In this document: piece after piece, positions 1-11,043 of the stretch | How the letters are laid out: every line of letters starts with the position of its first letter | Numbering within the stretch: the first letter of the stretch is position 1 | Assembly (NCBI GenBank): GCA_014529385.2 | Contig: CM043968.1 | Location: forward strand, 132,936,018-133,000,017 | DNA from: Adiantum capillus-veneris | Taxonomy: Eukaryota; Streptophyta; Polypodiopsida; Polypodiales; Pteridaceae | Length of the DNA: 64,000 bases | Direction: 5' to 3' | Notes under the pieces: generated by a model | The model's database searches: none | Told to the model about the DNA's origin: nothing | The model's input: only the letters and a program-made list of their open reading frames with translations | Translations under genes and position numbers: made by a program

Positions 1-460
1 CGAGCCGTGCGTAAAGCAACCTCCTCTGTCCAGGAGTCCTCATGAATGTATACATAGCAAGGCAAACACTGCGTATCAGCAAAAAAGTACACCACAATGT
101 GCCTACATCCTGCTGAGTCTGGGGGTGTCACCGCAAACTTGGCCAGTGGCCACAAAGTCTGCAGCAAATCTGTAACTCCAAGTTCTCCCATGTGGTGAGA
201 GAACTCGAGAACCTGTGTATGCAACCATCCCACCACTGAGTCGAGGGACCGATCTGTCTCGGTCCTACCACAGAAGGGGAAGGAGAAACCAACTGCTGAG
301 TCCAAGGCCTCTGTCCCCCTAGCGGCGAGGAACAAAGCGTGGACCCTGAAGCAGGCTGCCTCGTGGTCTGCTGCGGAATCGCCGAGAAAGCGAGTGAACC
401 CGTAATCAAAGAAATCCCAGCGGCATCGGAGGTCAATGCTCGTCAGACCACGAGGGATAG
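1..460 (-). other. Exon-like open frame running off the left edge
   Basis: Reading leftward on the minus strand, a well-formed 3' splice-acceptor-like sequence (tcccttgcag) ends just before position 460. The frame after it stays open for about 150 codons to the window edge. It begins IPRGLTSIDLRCRWDFFDYG and contains DLLQTLWPLAKFAVTPPDS. I do not recognise a family and see no transposon motif. It could be a downstream exon of a host gene, or a chance frame in GC-rich DNA next to the LINE-like ORF. No ATG is needed if it is an internal exon. The frame, the acceptor and the edge truncation are seen; gene status is inferred. Confidence 0.3.
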
Positions 461-599
461 CTGCAAGGGAAGATGTCTGAATCTGCAGAGGGGGCCGCAA
501 GAAGGGCTAACCCTCTCTCGCTAGGCGACTCGTGGCAAAGGCGCTGCCAAGAGATCTCCTAGCAGCCAGTGAGGGACCAGTCTCCAGAGTCAACTGTGG

Positions 600-800
600 T
601 ACTGAAGCAAGAGGAGGGGGAGAAGGAGCTGGGGGGGCGGAGGAGAAGAGAAACGGGGTGGGGCGACAGAGACAGGGGGGCGAGGTGGGGAGCGGGCGGG
701 AGCAGAGGGCGGGGGAGGGGATGAGGAGGAGGAGGGGAAATCTGAAGGTGGGGCGGCTGGCGAGGGTGAAGCGGAGGTGGAGGCTGGCGTAGGGGGCTCC
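600..800. repeat. G-rich, purine-dominated low-complexity tract
   Basis: The plus strand is almost all G and A with many runs of three to seven G. ORFs here on either strand are compositional artefacts (Gly/Arg-rich or Pro/Ser-rich). The tract lies just downstream of the LINE-like ORF in that ORF's own direction, and a similar tract lies upstream of it. Confidence 0.75.
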
Positions 801-844
801 TCCTGCTCAAGAGGACCAAAGCGGTTCCCCATGGAAACCCACTG

Positions 845-1771
845 CTACTGAGTAGGCACCTGAGGGCCACTCTGACTGCCAGGCTGTCGCTGTGGCCCCT
901 TGCGTCGACGGCCACGGGCTTGCTGCCACCCCTCCTCCGCTGGAGCCCCAGGCTCGGAGGGTGGCTTTGAATCTGTGTGCTGTGCCGCTGGCTGTGGCTG
1001 CGGCCCAGCCTTGGAAGGCTGGGGCTGAGGCTGAGGCTGAGGCTGAGGTGGAGGTCGCGGCCTCCTCCGTGGACAGGCCTTCGCTAGGTGGCCCATCTGT
1101 CTGCAAATGAAGCACTGGTTCGGGAGACCCGAGTACTCCACACTCTGTCTAAACCAACCCCCACTCATCCAAGGCAGAAGGATGACCTTCGGGAGCGTGT
1201 GGGTATCTCTGACCAAAACTCGAACTGAAGGGATGCCAGCCGCCTTGGCAGCTATTGATGCTGTCGTACGAGGTGTCTCCAGGACAGTCCCGATGGCGGA
1301 GCCAATCCTGGAGAGAAGTGGAAGGTACTCCCTCCGTAGACCCGGAAAGCAGACTGAGATGGGGATGTCTGCCTCCTCTACTAGCACATCCAAAGTCGGG
1401 TCAAAACCATGTCGCCACTGTCGAAAGTGGACGCGTGATGCTCGGATGGCCAGTGGACTCATAGCTATGACCTTGGAGGCCATCTCGGAAGTCTCGAACT
1501 CGATCTGGTAGTACCCCCGTCCGAGAATCTGGACATCCAAGATCTTGCCCACCTCTGCGAGAAGGCGGGCCTGGAGAAGGTCTCGCAGCTCTTCTCTGCT
1601 AGGACGGACGCCGAGAACCTTGCAGATGACAGAAGTCGCCTGCAAGCGCTCTACATCTGCGGCAAGGCTCGCTTGCTCTGTCGGCAAAAGAGCAAGTCGA
1701 ATGGTGGGCTCAGCGGGGTCGGGCGAGGGGGCTTCAGGCGAGTCCCTCTGTGGCGGAGCCGGAGCCTCCAT
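845..1771 (-). CDS. LINE-like ORF1: DUF4283 domain plus CCHC zinc knuckle
   Basis: An intact 308-codon frame starting at an ATG. Residues about 40-205 resemble the DUF4283 domain of plant L1-type non-LTR retrotransposon ORF1 proteins (beta-strand segments such as YYQIEFETSEMA and a conserved W-x-R-x-W-like region). Residues 220-233 form a canonical C-x2-C-x4-H-x4-C zinc knuckle (CFICRQMGHLAKAC), followed by an Arg/Pro/Gln repeat tail. The family is thought to bind element RNA in a cytoplasmic RNP. No ORF2 (endonuclease/reverse transcriptase) is visible to the left, so this is a 5' fragment, a truncated element or a stand-alone DUF4283 gene. G-rich tracts on both sides would be C-rich in the sense strand, compatible with a 5' UTR upstream. 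The domain call is solid; autonomy is unsupported. Confidence 0.8.
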   Translation of the reverse strand: MEAPAPPQRDSPEAPSPDPAEPTIRLALLPTEQASLAADVERLQATSVICKVLGVRPSREELRDLLQARLLAEVGKILDVQILGRGYYQIEFETSEMASKVIAMSPLAIRASRVHFRQWRHGFDPTLDVLVEEADIPISVCFPGLRREYLPLLSRIGSAIGTVLETPRTTASIAAKAAGIPSVRVLVRDTHTLPKVILLPWMSGGWFRQSVEYSGLPNQCFICRQMGHLAKACPRRRPRPPPQPQPQPQPQPSKAGPQPQPAAQHTDSKPPSEPGAPAEEGWQQARGRRRKGPQRQPGSQSGPQVPTQ

Positions 1772-1879
1772 CTGTGTCTACTACTGAGTCGAAGAAGCGG
1801 ACGGTGAAGAAAATCTGCAACCGAGTACGCCGAGCACTTGTCCGAAGAAAAAGTGTTGCAGAGCCAGGTGCAAAAGACC

Positions 1880-2150
1880 TTCGGGAGCGATCAGGACAGG
1901 GAGGGGGGGATGGGGGGACGGATAAAGTGGCAAGCTAAAGTTCAAGAGGCTGCGGGGGGGCCGGGGGGGGAGGGAGAAACGGCCAGGGAATGGGGGGCAG
2001 CGGACGGGCTTGGGGGCAGCTAGGGGCGAGGGCGGCGGGCAGCAGAGGGCAAGGGTGGCGGGCTGGGCTGGGCGAGGGAGGCAGCGCGAGGGCGAGGGGG
2101 CTGGAGGCAACGCGAGGGCGAGAGAGAGGGGGCGGAGGGGGGGGAGCGTG
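1880..2150. repeat. G-rich low-complexity tract upstream of the LINE-like ORF
   Basis: The plus strand is very G-rich with many GGGG runs, so the minus (sense) strand is C-rich, similar to the tract at 600-800. It ends near a cagcagcagc stretch at about 2151. It is probably the 5' UTR or promoter of the LINE-like element, but I see no consensus promoter. Confidence 0.6.
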
Positions 2151-2284
2151 CAGCAGCAGCAAGCGATTCCAAATCTACGTCCAGAAGTACCCATTCTTGG
2201 TGGCCTTACAAATATTCCCGTTCACAGTGCTCCCGTCATTACTTTGAATGACGCACTAGGAATACTCTATACTCGGATGTCTCT

Positions 2285-2400
2285 AGTGAGAAAAACCCTC
2301 TCACTTAAAATTCCAATAATTCATTTAGAATTAGTTTCTTGGTGTTCCAAGCGAGAAAACCCTCTCACTTATAAATCCAATAATTCATTTAGAATTATTT
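2285..2400. repeat. Two-copy tandem repeat of about 62 bp
   Basis: The phrase gagaaaaccctctcactt followed by ccaataattcatttagaatt occurs twice, starting near 2288 and 2353. The stretch 2151-2284 to its left carries no recognisable gene. This marks the border between the LINE-side DNA and the gypsy gag fragment that starts at about 2401. Confidence 0.8.
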
Positions 2401-2534
2401 TTCTGTCATATAAAGCCAATTTAGCAACAGGAGGGCAGCATCATTTTTGAAGGGAAATGCACGAACATGGTGATCCACTCTTCTTTTGAGGAGAGCAGCC
2501 CCGACCAAGTGGTTGAAGTTCAAATGGCTCCACG
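2401..2534 (+). pseudogene. Gypsy G0 gag fragment, 5' piece
   Basis: In frame with the sequence resuming at 4014, this encodes a retrotransposon gag core: RRAASFLKGNARTW, then a stop where Trp is expected (tgg to tga), then STLLLRRAAPTKWLKFKW. It matches the same part of gag in G2 and G5 (KAATFLKGNALQWWTALL in G2). The frame is cut by a solo LTR at 2535 and resumes after the target duplication. Everything upstream of this point in the element is missing. Confidence 0.75.
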
Positions 2535-4013
2535 TGTCACCAGCCAGTGCCAATTCCGTTTTTCTTTATTTTCTCTTTCTTTGGGGAATTTCGTTTGTTT
2601 TACCTTTTGGAAACACCCCTCTGGAAATCTAACTGCCCTGCATTGCATAGACAATGTGGAACTGTTCAGAGAGAGTCCAGGCCTGAGGGCTAAAGAGCAC
2701 TAAGGTTGGACAAGGGCTATGGTTAGCCAAAGTCGGGTCATTGGCCAGGCAAAGCGGAATCCTTGGCTACATAGGCTACATTTCAGTTCTGGGTGTGACT
2801 GCAGTGTACAAAGAGGGTCAGATGACCTAGAAGAATGTAATGGCAGAAACTCCTAAATTTTAGGGATTGCTATTTTTGGACGGCAAAATGTCTTCGCGTC
2901 GTTACGTGCAGTTTGACATGGGGATCATTTTGTTACTCTCTGGCCAAGTCAACAAAGGCTGCAGGTGAGATATTTTTAGACCCAAGGGTCTAAAGCGGGA
3001 AAATGCACAAATGAGTGACACTTGGCACTCTGAGGCCAGTTTACTACTTAAAGAGAAGGCAAAAACGTGATTTTCAGCTATGAGCTCGTTTTTGAGTGCT
3101 GTCACAGGTGGGAGAGCTTCAATGGAGTGCTGGCTTACCCTCTATGTATAGTGAGGTGCAGGATGTCATGACCTGCACACCTCTCACTGCTCTCTCTCTC
3201 CCCTATTCTTTATGGTTATGCCCCTCTGGTGGGCTCATCAGATTGACCAATGTACAGTTGTGTGGGTTCATGCGCGATTGCCGAGGCAAGAGCCTCTTGC
3301 ACAGGTACTGGATTAGCTAGCGGCTATTCCCCCGCAGGTACAGGTGATTCGGAGAGGTTTCACGTGCGAAATCTCGTCCGATTCAAAGGGCAAGTAGCCC
3401 TATAGGTGCGAGAGCTCGAGGACTTGCTACAGATGCGACCGGCACGCGAAACGGAACCCGAAACAGTGAATTACAGCCTGCTGTGTATTTTTGCAGGTTT
3501 AGGGTTTGGGCCCTAAACGGACCCTAATACCCCCAGGAGTTTCGGGGACGCGAGGGGACCGCTGTACAAGTGATCTGGAGCATTTTCGGGGCAGAAAACA
3601 GAGAATTCAGCGTGGTGCAGATTCTCGCCAGGTTTTGCAAAGTGTCCGTATGCGTCGGGAAAGTCATCTAATGCGTGGGAATACTGACTGTGAAGGGTCC
3701 TAGTACAGTTATGCTGCCGAAATCGAGCCAGAACAGTTGAAATTCAGCCAAGGTGGTGCGGGGCAACTTGTAGGGAACCACAGCTTTTATTCCCTCTGTT
3801 GAAAAATAAAGAAATACAGAAAGGGGCGCCTATTTAGGGGCCAATCTAGTGTCTGACTCGCATACAGATGCAGTCTAGCATCTGTATTTATCCCATTCCC
3901 CTCTCTTGTGTCATTATAGCACAGGTAGAATAGACGACTAATAATGGGTGAAAGCTAAATCAAGGTTTGAAGTAAAGTCTACCTTCCTTTTTGAAGTTAA
4001 CAGGCCGGTTACA
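2535..4013 (+). repeat. Solo LTR, family A (gypsy type), in G0 gag
   Basis: A 1479-bp unit beginning TGTCACCAGCC and ending CCGGTTACA. It is flanked by an exact 5-bp target duplication (ccacg at 2530-2534 and 4014-4018). Removing it restores the gag frame. A second copy in the opposite orientation is at 33684-35538. The sense strand carries the AATAAA-type phrase aataaagaaatacagaaagg near 3806, shared by all related LTRs here. Long ORFs inside it are non-coding. Confidence 0.93.
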
Positions 4014-7000
4014 CCACGAGTACGAAGGAGATGTGAGAACCGCTTGGGACCATCTTCGGATGACCAAGAGTGACACTTTGGACGCATATTGTGAAAGGTT
4101 TTGGGATTCTTTTCTACCGACCTCTTCGTTTAAGAAGGTCATTTTCAAAGAACAGATTGAGCGGTTTTGTTGCGAACTTCCTAAAGAGATCCAAGATTAC
4201 TGCCTTAAAGTCCGAGTCCATACAACAACTGATGGGACATGCTAAGCGGGGATTCTCGATACATTTAGGTTACGTGACCTACCCCACTGATGAAGTTTTG
4301 ACACAGAGGACCGGACAGAACTCGACAAACGACAATAAAAAGAAGAACAACTACCAGAAAAAGAATGCACGGCTCCGATTGACTGCTAAACAGAGAACCG
4401 ACTATCTCAAAGAGGGGAAGTGTTTTGGTTGTGGGGAACAAGGGCACTTCTCCTCGAAGTGCCCCAAAGAGGCATAACAAGGACAAATTGAAGAAAGCCC
4501 CGAGAGTTCTAGAGCAGCGGAAGAACGTGGCAGAAAAGGCAAGATGAAAGCAGGACTGGTACTGGATTGCATGGAGACCAACCCAAGTCAGATGGAAGAA
4601 AGTATGGAACTTTACCGCGCATGGGGCAAAGTAAAGGATCAAGAAGCCCTCAATTTCTTTGATGGGGGAGCCAAGGCCAACGTCATTTCACAGGAGTTGG
4701 CGGCTCGACTTGAGATTACGCTCGAAAGGATGGGGCCACTGGCGGAGGCAGTTCTAGCGACGTTTGAACGGAATGTAGCCATTACACCTTTCATTGGCAA
4801 ACTTCGTTTGCATTGTTAGAGGTATTTAGAGCACGATGACTTTTACATCATGCCTTTGGAAGGGTGTGACGTCCTCCTAGGAATCCCTTGGTACCACAAG
4901 AACAACGCCGTGGTCGATTATCGGGCCAAGAAAGCCAATGAGAAGGACAAGAAAATTGTACTTGATGTAAAATTGAAAGGCGAGTCTCTCCCTATTGTAT
5001 CGGCTTCGGCAATTTTGAAATTAATGAAATCAAGTCTTTTTGTTTACTCAATTTATTTGAAAGAATTGAATGATGAACAACGAACGAACATGTTTGCATT
5101 GGACAAAGAACGACAAGAATTTTTGCACACACATGCTGACTGTTTCTCAGAAGGCCTACCAAGCGAGTTACCTCCATCTCGTCCTGAGGACCACACTATT
5201 GATTTGATCCCTGGAAACGCACCACCGAACCGGCCACCTTACCATGTTAGCCGAGCCCAGAATGAAGAAATCATGAACCAAGTGAAAAACCTTCTTGAAA
5301 AGGGTCTCATCCAGCCTATTACTTCACCTTACTGTTCTCCGGTTTTACTAGTACTAGGGAAAGACGGATCTTGGAGAATGTGCATTGACTATAGAGCTCT
5401 CAATAAAAGGAACAGATTCCCACTTCCAAGGATCGATAATATTCTTGACAGACTTCAGGGATCCTCTTGTTTCACCAGGCTTGATATGAAAAGCAGATAT
5501 CATCATATCAGAATCGCTCCAGGAGATGTCTACAAGACAGCCTTTCGAACAAGCTTTGGTTTATACGAATTTTTGGTGATGCCCTTTGGACTTACCAATG
5601 CTCCAGCAGCTTTCAACCAATGATGGATAGGATTTTCCGAGAGCATCGATCTTTTGTGGGCACTTTCTTTCATGACATTATAGTTTTCTCCAAGAATAAA
5701 GCAGAGCACCAACACCATCTGCTACAGGCTTTCAGGCATTGCACGATCATAGATTAATTATTAATGCCAAAAAGAGCGAGTTTTTCTTGCTAGAAATACA
5801 ATTCTTAGGACACATCGTTTCAACAGCACAAGTACAGATGCATCTGGCTAAAATTGTGCGATTGGCCTGACTTAAAATATGTTCATGAAGTTCCAAGCTT
5901 TTTGGGCTTGTGCTCTTACTATCGGCGATTCATTCGGAAATTTGCAGAGATAGCTTCGCCTTTGCACTTATTGACTCAGAAAGGAGTCCCTTTCTCGTGG
6001 GGACCGACAGAGGTGACTGCTTTTCTGACACTCAACGAAAAATTGACTACAGGACTAATGTTGGCTTTGCCAGATTTGCAAAAGCCATTCGAAGTTTATT
6101 GCGACGCTTGTGGTCATAGTCTAGGAGCGGTCTTGATGCAAGAAGGCCATGTGATTGCTTATGAAAGCAGAATGTTTTCAAGGCCAGAATTGGTAGCCTA
6201 GATTTATGAGAAAGAGCTATTGGCAGTGATTTATGTTCTTACTCAATGGCGACATTATCTACTCGGAGCCGGTTTGATACCACCTTGAAGGGGGTGGAGC
6301 GTTATTTCTATTGGCCGAGACTCAAGAAAGATGTAGACGGCTTTGTTCCCATTTGTTTAGTATGCCAAAAGGTCAAGTTTGACGGGCATAAGGCACAGGG
6401 ATTACTACAGCCTTTACCAATTCCCACCTGCCCCTGGGAAAGTATTGCAATGGATTTCATCTTTGATCTCCCGAAGACACAGAGTGGGCACCATGGCATT
6501 TGGATTGTCATTGATAGATTCAACAAGCAAGCTCACTTCATTCCAATCAAGAAAACAGTCAAGCTGGACCATTTAGAGAGACTATTCATTGCTCAGATAT
6601 TTTGGTTACATGGCATGCTTGAGACCATAGTCTCCAACAAAGACCCCCGATTCACGAGTTTCTTTTGGAAGGCTATTTGGGAGAACATTGACACGCGGTT
6701 GTAGTTCTCGTCATCATTCCACCCATAGACAGATGGGCAATTTGAGATAGCAAACTCAGTGGTTTTGGATTTATTGAAGTCTTACATTTCTAATCAAAAG
6801 ACTCAATTGGAAAAATACTAGCGCTTGGTGGAATTTGCCTACAATAACACTATTCACTCTTCGACGGGGAAGGCGCCATTTGAGGTAATCGAAGGTGCTA
6901 AGAAGGTCCCTCCCTTTCTAAGCACTAAAGACAAGATTTTTGAAGCCGATCAGTATACGAGAGATTTGGACACTGCTTTTGCCAAGATTCGAGAGGCTCT

Positions 7001-7290
7001 AGAGAAGTCTCAAGCACGGTACAAAAAGGCAACAGATCGACATCGACGCGACTTGAAGTTGAAGGAAGATACTCGTTCCAGAAGAGATTTTGGCACATGG
7101 AAAGAAAAGTGAAAAGTAAAGTGATTCGACGGTTCTTAGTGAAATTTAAGAACTATCTGGCATTGGATGCGAAGTGGATAGAGGAGGAGGACCTAGCAAA
7201 TACTCCTTAGATTTTGGAACTTTACCTTGAGGCTTTCAGTTTAGCTGCGTCTACTCTGAAAAGATACTTGCGATCACCAAGATAGAATCT
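4014..7290 (+). pseudogene. Gypsy G0 gag-pol remnant
   Basis: A decayed polyprotein in the order gag, CCHC knuckle, protease, reverse transcriptase, RNase H, integrase, chromodomain-like tail. The knuckle is CFGCGEQGHFSSKC near 4420-4465. The protease core near 4650 reads FFDGGAKANVIS, with DGG instead of D-S/T-G. RT blocks ([28 protein letters not shown]) lie at about 5375-5615. A one-base loss near 5622 shifts frame, and the RT catalytic box reads FFHDIIVFS, so the first catalytic Asp is His. RNase H is at 5880-6270. A deletion near 6270 fuses RNase H to the integrase zinc region and removes the connection. Integrase follows to about 7110, with a C-terminal [15 protein letters not shown]-like segment to about 7240. 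Stops are mostly TAG at expected Gln codons. Not functional. Confidence 0.88.
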
Positions 7291-7307
7291 GGTGCAGACG
7301 AGACTAC

Positions 7308-7320
7308 ACAAGAGGGGAGT
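7308..7320 (+). other. Polypurine tract before an LTR
   Basis: The run acaagaggggag immediately precedes a TG that opens an LTR (TGTAACTATATC). A purine tract directly against an LTR is the second-strand primer of LTR retrotransposons. It follows the end of G0 coding by only a few tens of bases, so the LTR may be G0's own 3' LTR. Confidence 0.6.
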
Positions 7321-7862
7321 TGTAACTATATCATACTTTTGTAAATAATTAATTTATTAACCAAAAATATTTAATTAGTTGTGTGCTACAAAATATTTAA
7401 TTTATTTACCAAAAATATTTAATTAGTTGTGTGCACACCAGAACAGAACAAATAGTTCTAGAGCCTTCGGTGCGCCTAAATGCGGACTAGAGCACCTCAG
7501 GGAGACCCTAGCAGAAAAATATCCTCAAGCCTTAGTGATTGGGAAATCTCGCCTTCATAAAGGAGTAGATAGTAGCCTCAGATTTTAGGCCCAAAAATGA
7601 CGCGCGTCAGTGCGAGCACAAGAATGAGATGGGATCTTTAGAACAAGTGATCCTAAGGCCTGAATTATTTTTAATAAGGCCTTAGGACAAGTCACTTAAA
7701 TTAAGTTTAACTATTTGCACCCGGGCTAAGTGGTCGGTCGGACAAGTGTGAACAGGTGATACAGGCGCAGTGCTGGTACAACATTGTGCCGGGGAGCATC
7801 TGATGTTTTAATAGTAGCAATAGATTTAATCTTAATGTGTTACAATGTGTGCACATGTTCTT

Positions 7863-8096
7863 TGATGAGCGCGCGGCGGTGTGTGCAAGTGAAAGAGCAC
7901 GCGAGGAAGTGCAGTGTGTGCGCAGAGAGGGGAGGCGAAGGCCAGCAGGAGAGGAAGCGCTAGCAGAAGAGAGAGGGCTCACGTTTTTGGGGAAAACTCA
8001 ATAAGTGAGTTTTTGGTTTTCCCACTTTTATTATAAGTGACCTTTAAAAAATATAAAAATGTACAAAAAGGGGTTATTTAGGCCTTTAACCCAACA
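7863..8096 (-). repeat. Copia-1 3' LTR
   Basis: A 234-bp LTR reading TGATGAGCG to CCCAACA on the plus strand. It lacks 15 bp present in the partner LTR (the atgtgtcctggacaaag region near 13690), consistent with slippage between short direct repeats. The complement of the purine tract (acctcccactt) lies immediately to its right. Confidence 0.93.
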
Positions 8097-8099
8097 ACC

Positions 8100-10143
8100 T
8101 CCCACTTAAAGGCATAAATGGCGCCTTTAAGCTACGTGACTCCCACCATCTCTATGCATAGATGATGTTGTGCTTTGGGTAAGCACTTAGTGAGAGCATC
8201 GGCTGGATTTTGTGATGTATGGACCTTAACCAATGTAATAAGGCCATCCTCAAGCACTTCTCGTATGAAGTGATAGCCTTAGTGGCTGAAATATATTCAG
8301 CCTCTGTAGTAGACAATGCAACAATCTTTTGCAATCTAGAACACCATGAAACAGCACCTCCAAGAGTAAATACATAGCCACTTGTGGATTTCCGTGTATC
8401 CACATCACCAGCCATGTCAGAGTCACAAAATCCCTTCAACTCCATTGGTCCTTTACCATAGGAGAGGCATTTGTTTTTAATCCCTTTCAAGTACCTCATA
8501 ATGGACTTCACTGCATCCCAATGCAACCTGCCTGGATTAGCCATAAACCGGCTCACAACTCCCACTGCATTGGCTATGTCAGGCCTAGTAGCAACCATAG
8601 CATACATAAGTGAACCGCTAGCTGAAGCATAAGGCACACTTTGCATGTCATTGGCTTCTTCCTTTGACTTGGGACAATCATCCTTGGAGATTTTAACATA
8701 TGGCTGTAATGGCACACCAAGAGGCTTTGCTTCAGCCATGTTAAATCTGTCCAGCACCGTTTCAATGTACTTTTCTTGCAACAAATACAATAGGCACTTG
8801 TCTCTTTGCCGTGTAACACGCACTCCAAGTATATGTTCAGCTGCCCCAAGGTCTTTCATTGAAAACGCAAATTTCAGCTTCCCTTTAAGAGCATCTACAG
8901 TGCTTTTCTTTGCAGCTATCAACATATCGTCTACATAGAGCACAAGAATGATCGGGCTACCATCCTCATCACGTTTGGTATACAAACAATGGTCTGCATG
9001 GCTTCTTTTGTAACCATGTTTAAGCATGAAGCGATCAAACTTCTTGTACCACTGTCTACATGATTGTTTCAGCCCATACAAGCTTCTATTGAGCATACAT
9101 ATCAAATGTTCCTTCCCAAGGATGACAAAACCCTCGGGTTGCTTCATGTAAAGCTCTTCTTCCACATCACCATGCAGGAAAGTGGTATGTACATCCATTT
9201 GGTCCATTTCCAAATCAAGAGCAACCACAATGGCAAACAATACACGCAAAGTGTTCATCTTCACAACAGGAGAGAACACTTCCTGAAAGTCTATGCCCTT
9301 GGTTTGAACATATCCCTTTGCCACAAGCCTTGCCTTATACTTGGGTTTTGCATCAACAGTTTTGATTTTATACACCCATTTGTTAGGAATAGCCTTCCTT
9401 CCTTTGGGAAATTCAACCAAATCCCAAGTATGATTAGCATACAAAGCTTTAATCTCTTCTTGCATAACAAGCTCCCACTTGTCGCTGTGCTCACATGTCT
9501 TTGCCTCTTTATACGTAAGAGGCTCTCCCTCATCTGTCAACATAATGTAATGCAAAGAGGGGTCATATCGACTCACAGGCCGTCTTTGACGAGTAGACAG
9601 CCTCACCCAATGATCCACATTATCCGGCAATGGGTTTACATCAGGTGACACTACAAAATCATCAACAATGGGCTGCTGTACATCATTTTCAGCACCATTT
9701 TCAGCATTGTTTCTTGGCTGCAAATGCCCTTCAAGAGCCTCAATTTGCTGTCCAACATCATCTGGCTCAAACACCACTGGATCATCTACATTTTCAGCCA
9801 TTTGTGGTGCATCCTGAGGGTCAAAAATAGGCCTAACAGGTGGCTGGTCATGCTGAAATTTCACCCTTTTATGGTCACGCTTTGAGGCACAATTGTTTTG
9901 AAGCAGCCTTGCCTCATTAAAAACAACATCCCGGCTGCGTACAACCCTTTTGAGCTGAGGTAACCAAATCCTATAACCCATTTCGCCTTCTTCACCATAT
10001 CCCATGAAAAGGCCTTTAATGGACTTCGCATTTAGTTTACTCCTCAACTCAGGTCTAACATGCACAAAAAGCTTCGCAACCAAAAATGCGTAAGTGATCA
10101 TATGAAGCAGGCTTGCCAGACCAAACCTCTTCAGGGATGTCAC
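8100..10143 (-). pseudogene. Copia-1 reverse transcriptase and RNase H
   Basis: The 663-codon open frame 8152-10143 carries the end of integrase, then a copia RT: NKWVYKIKTVDAKPKYKARL, VKMNTLRVLFAIV, SLYGLKQSCRQWY and an intact catalytic box LYVDDMLIA. RNase H follows (GFCDSDMAGDVDTRKSTSGY, then VSWCSRLQKIVALSTTEAEY). Just after TTEAEYISATKA about 150 bases of RNase H are missing, and a frame change leads to the remnant of the usual H-F-I-R-E-V-L-E-D-G end segment. The RT core looks well preserved, but truncated RNase H and upstream frameshifts make the product non-functional. Confidence 0.92.
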
Positions 10144-11043
10144 CTTTCAAAGACATGTGAGGGGATCGATTGCATATATGCACTGCAGTTTTCAAAGCTT
10201 CTCCCCAAAATCCATGAGAGAGATTAGCTGTGGACAACATGTATCTCACCCTCTCATAAAGTTTCCTATTGAATCTTTCAGCCACACCATTAGAAGAGGG
10301 ACTGTATGGTACAATAAGCTCCCTCATAATGCCCAAATTTTCACAAAACTTGTTAAATTCAGCACTTGTGTACTCCCCCCCCATTGTCTATACGCAAGCG
10401 TTTTAGCTTTCTATCTGTTTGGGTGGTCACAAATGCATGAAATCTCTTAAACGCAGCAAAGGCTTCATCCTTAGACTTAAGCAAATAAACCCAAATTTTC
10501 CTAGAATGATCATCAACAAAGGAGACAAAATAACATGCACCACCCATAGACTTAGTAGACATGCTACATACGTCGGAATGTACAAGATCAAGCACACAAG
10601 ATTTACGAGAGACACCAGAGTAATAAGAACGCTTTACTTGCTTGCCATATTGACATTCATTACAAAAGTCAAGCTTGTTCAAAGTACAAAGCTTAGAAAG
10701 ACCCTTTTGCCCTCATATGGCCAAGCCTCTTGTGCCACAACTCCATGTGAGAGTTAATTTCAACCAATGCAATAAACTTGCCCAACACGGCCTATCCATG
10801 CATGCAGTAAAGTGTCCCTTTCTTTGTGCCCTTTACAATCAGCCTTGAGCCTTTAGTCATTTTCCATGACCCTCTCTCAAACAAGATGCTGTAACCATGC
10901 ATATCCATCTGACCAACAGAAAGCAGACTCTTCTTGATTCCCGGCACATATCGAACATCATGCAAGACAAGCTCATTTGTGCCATCTATGGAGAGATGTA
11001 CAATGCCAATACCCTCAATGGAACATGCATGATTGTTTCCAAG
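10055..11043 (-). pseudogene. Copia-1 integrase region
   Basis: Two overlapping frames (10359-10682 and 10055-10384) plus a degenerate upstream part encode the GAG-pre-integrase zinc region (LWHKRLGH, then CNECQYGKQ) and the integrase core: HSDVCSMSTKSMGG with the first Asp, RIDNGG with the second, NGVAERFNRKLYE with the Glu. The frame is broken at a run of eight C/G near 10374-10381, a likely slippage site, and again near 10080. A TAG stop separates it from the protease at about 11043. Confidence 0.88.

Noticed and set aside
2902-3105. Conserved small ORF, also found at 34968-35171
   Set aside because: Similarity comes from both lying in copies of the family A solo LTR; conservation is at DNA level, with no coding motif.
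4014-7290. Endogenous plant pararetrovirus (caulimovirid) origin for the RT-bearing regions
   Set aside because: Paired LTRs, primer sites, integrase with D,D-35-E and chromodomain-like tails are those of gypsy retrotransposons; no movement or coat protein motifs are seen.
9064-9648. 194-codon plus-strand ORF
   Set aside because: It is the antisense shadow of the copia-1 reverse transcriptase, whose minus-strand motifs are clear.
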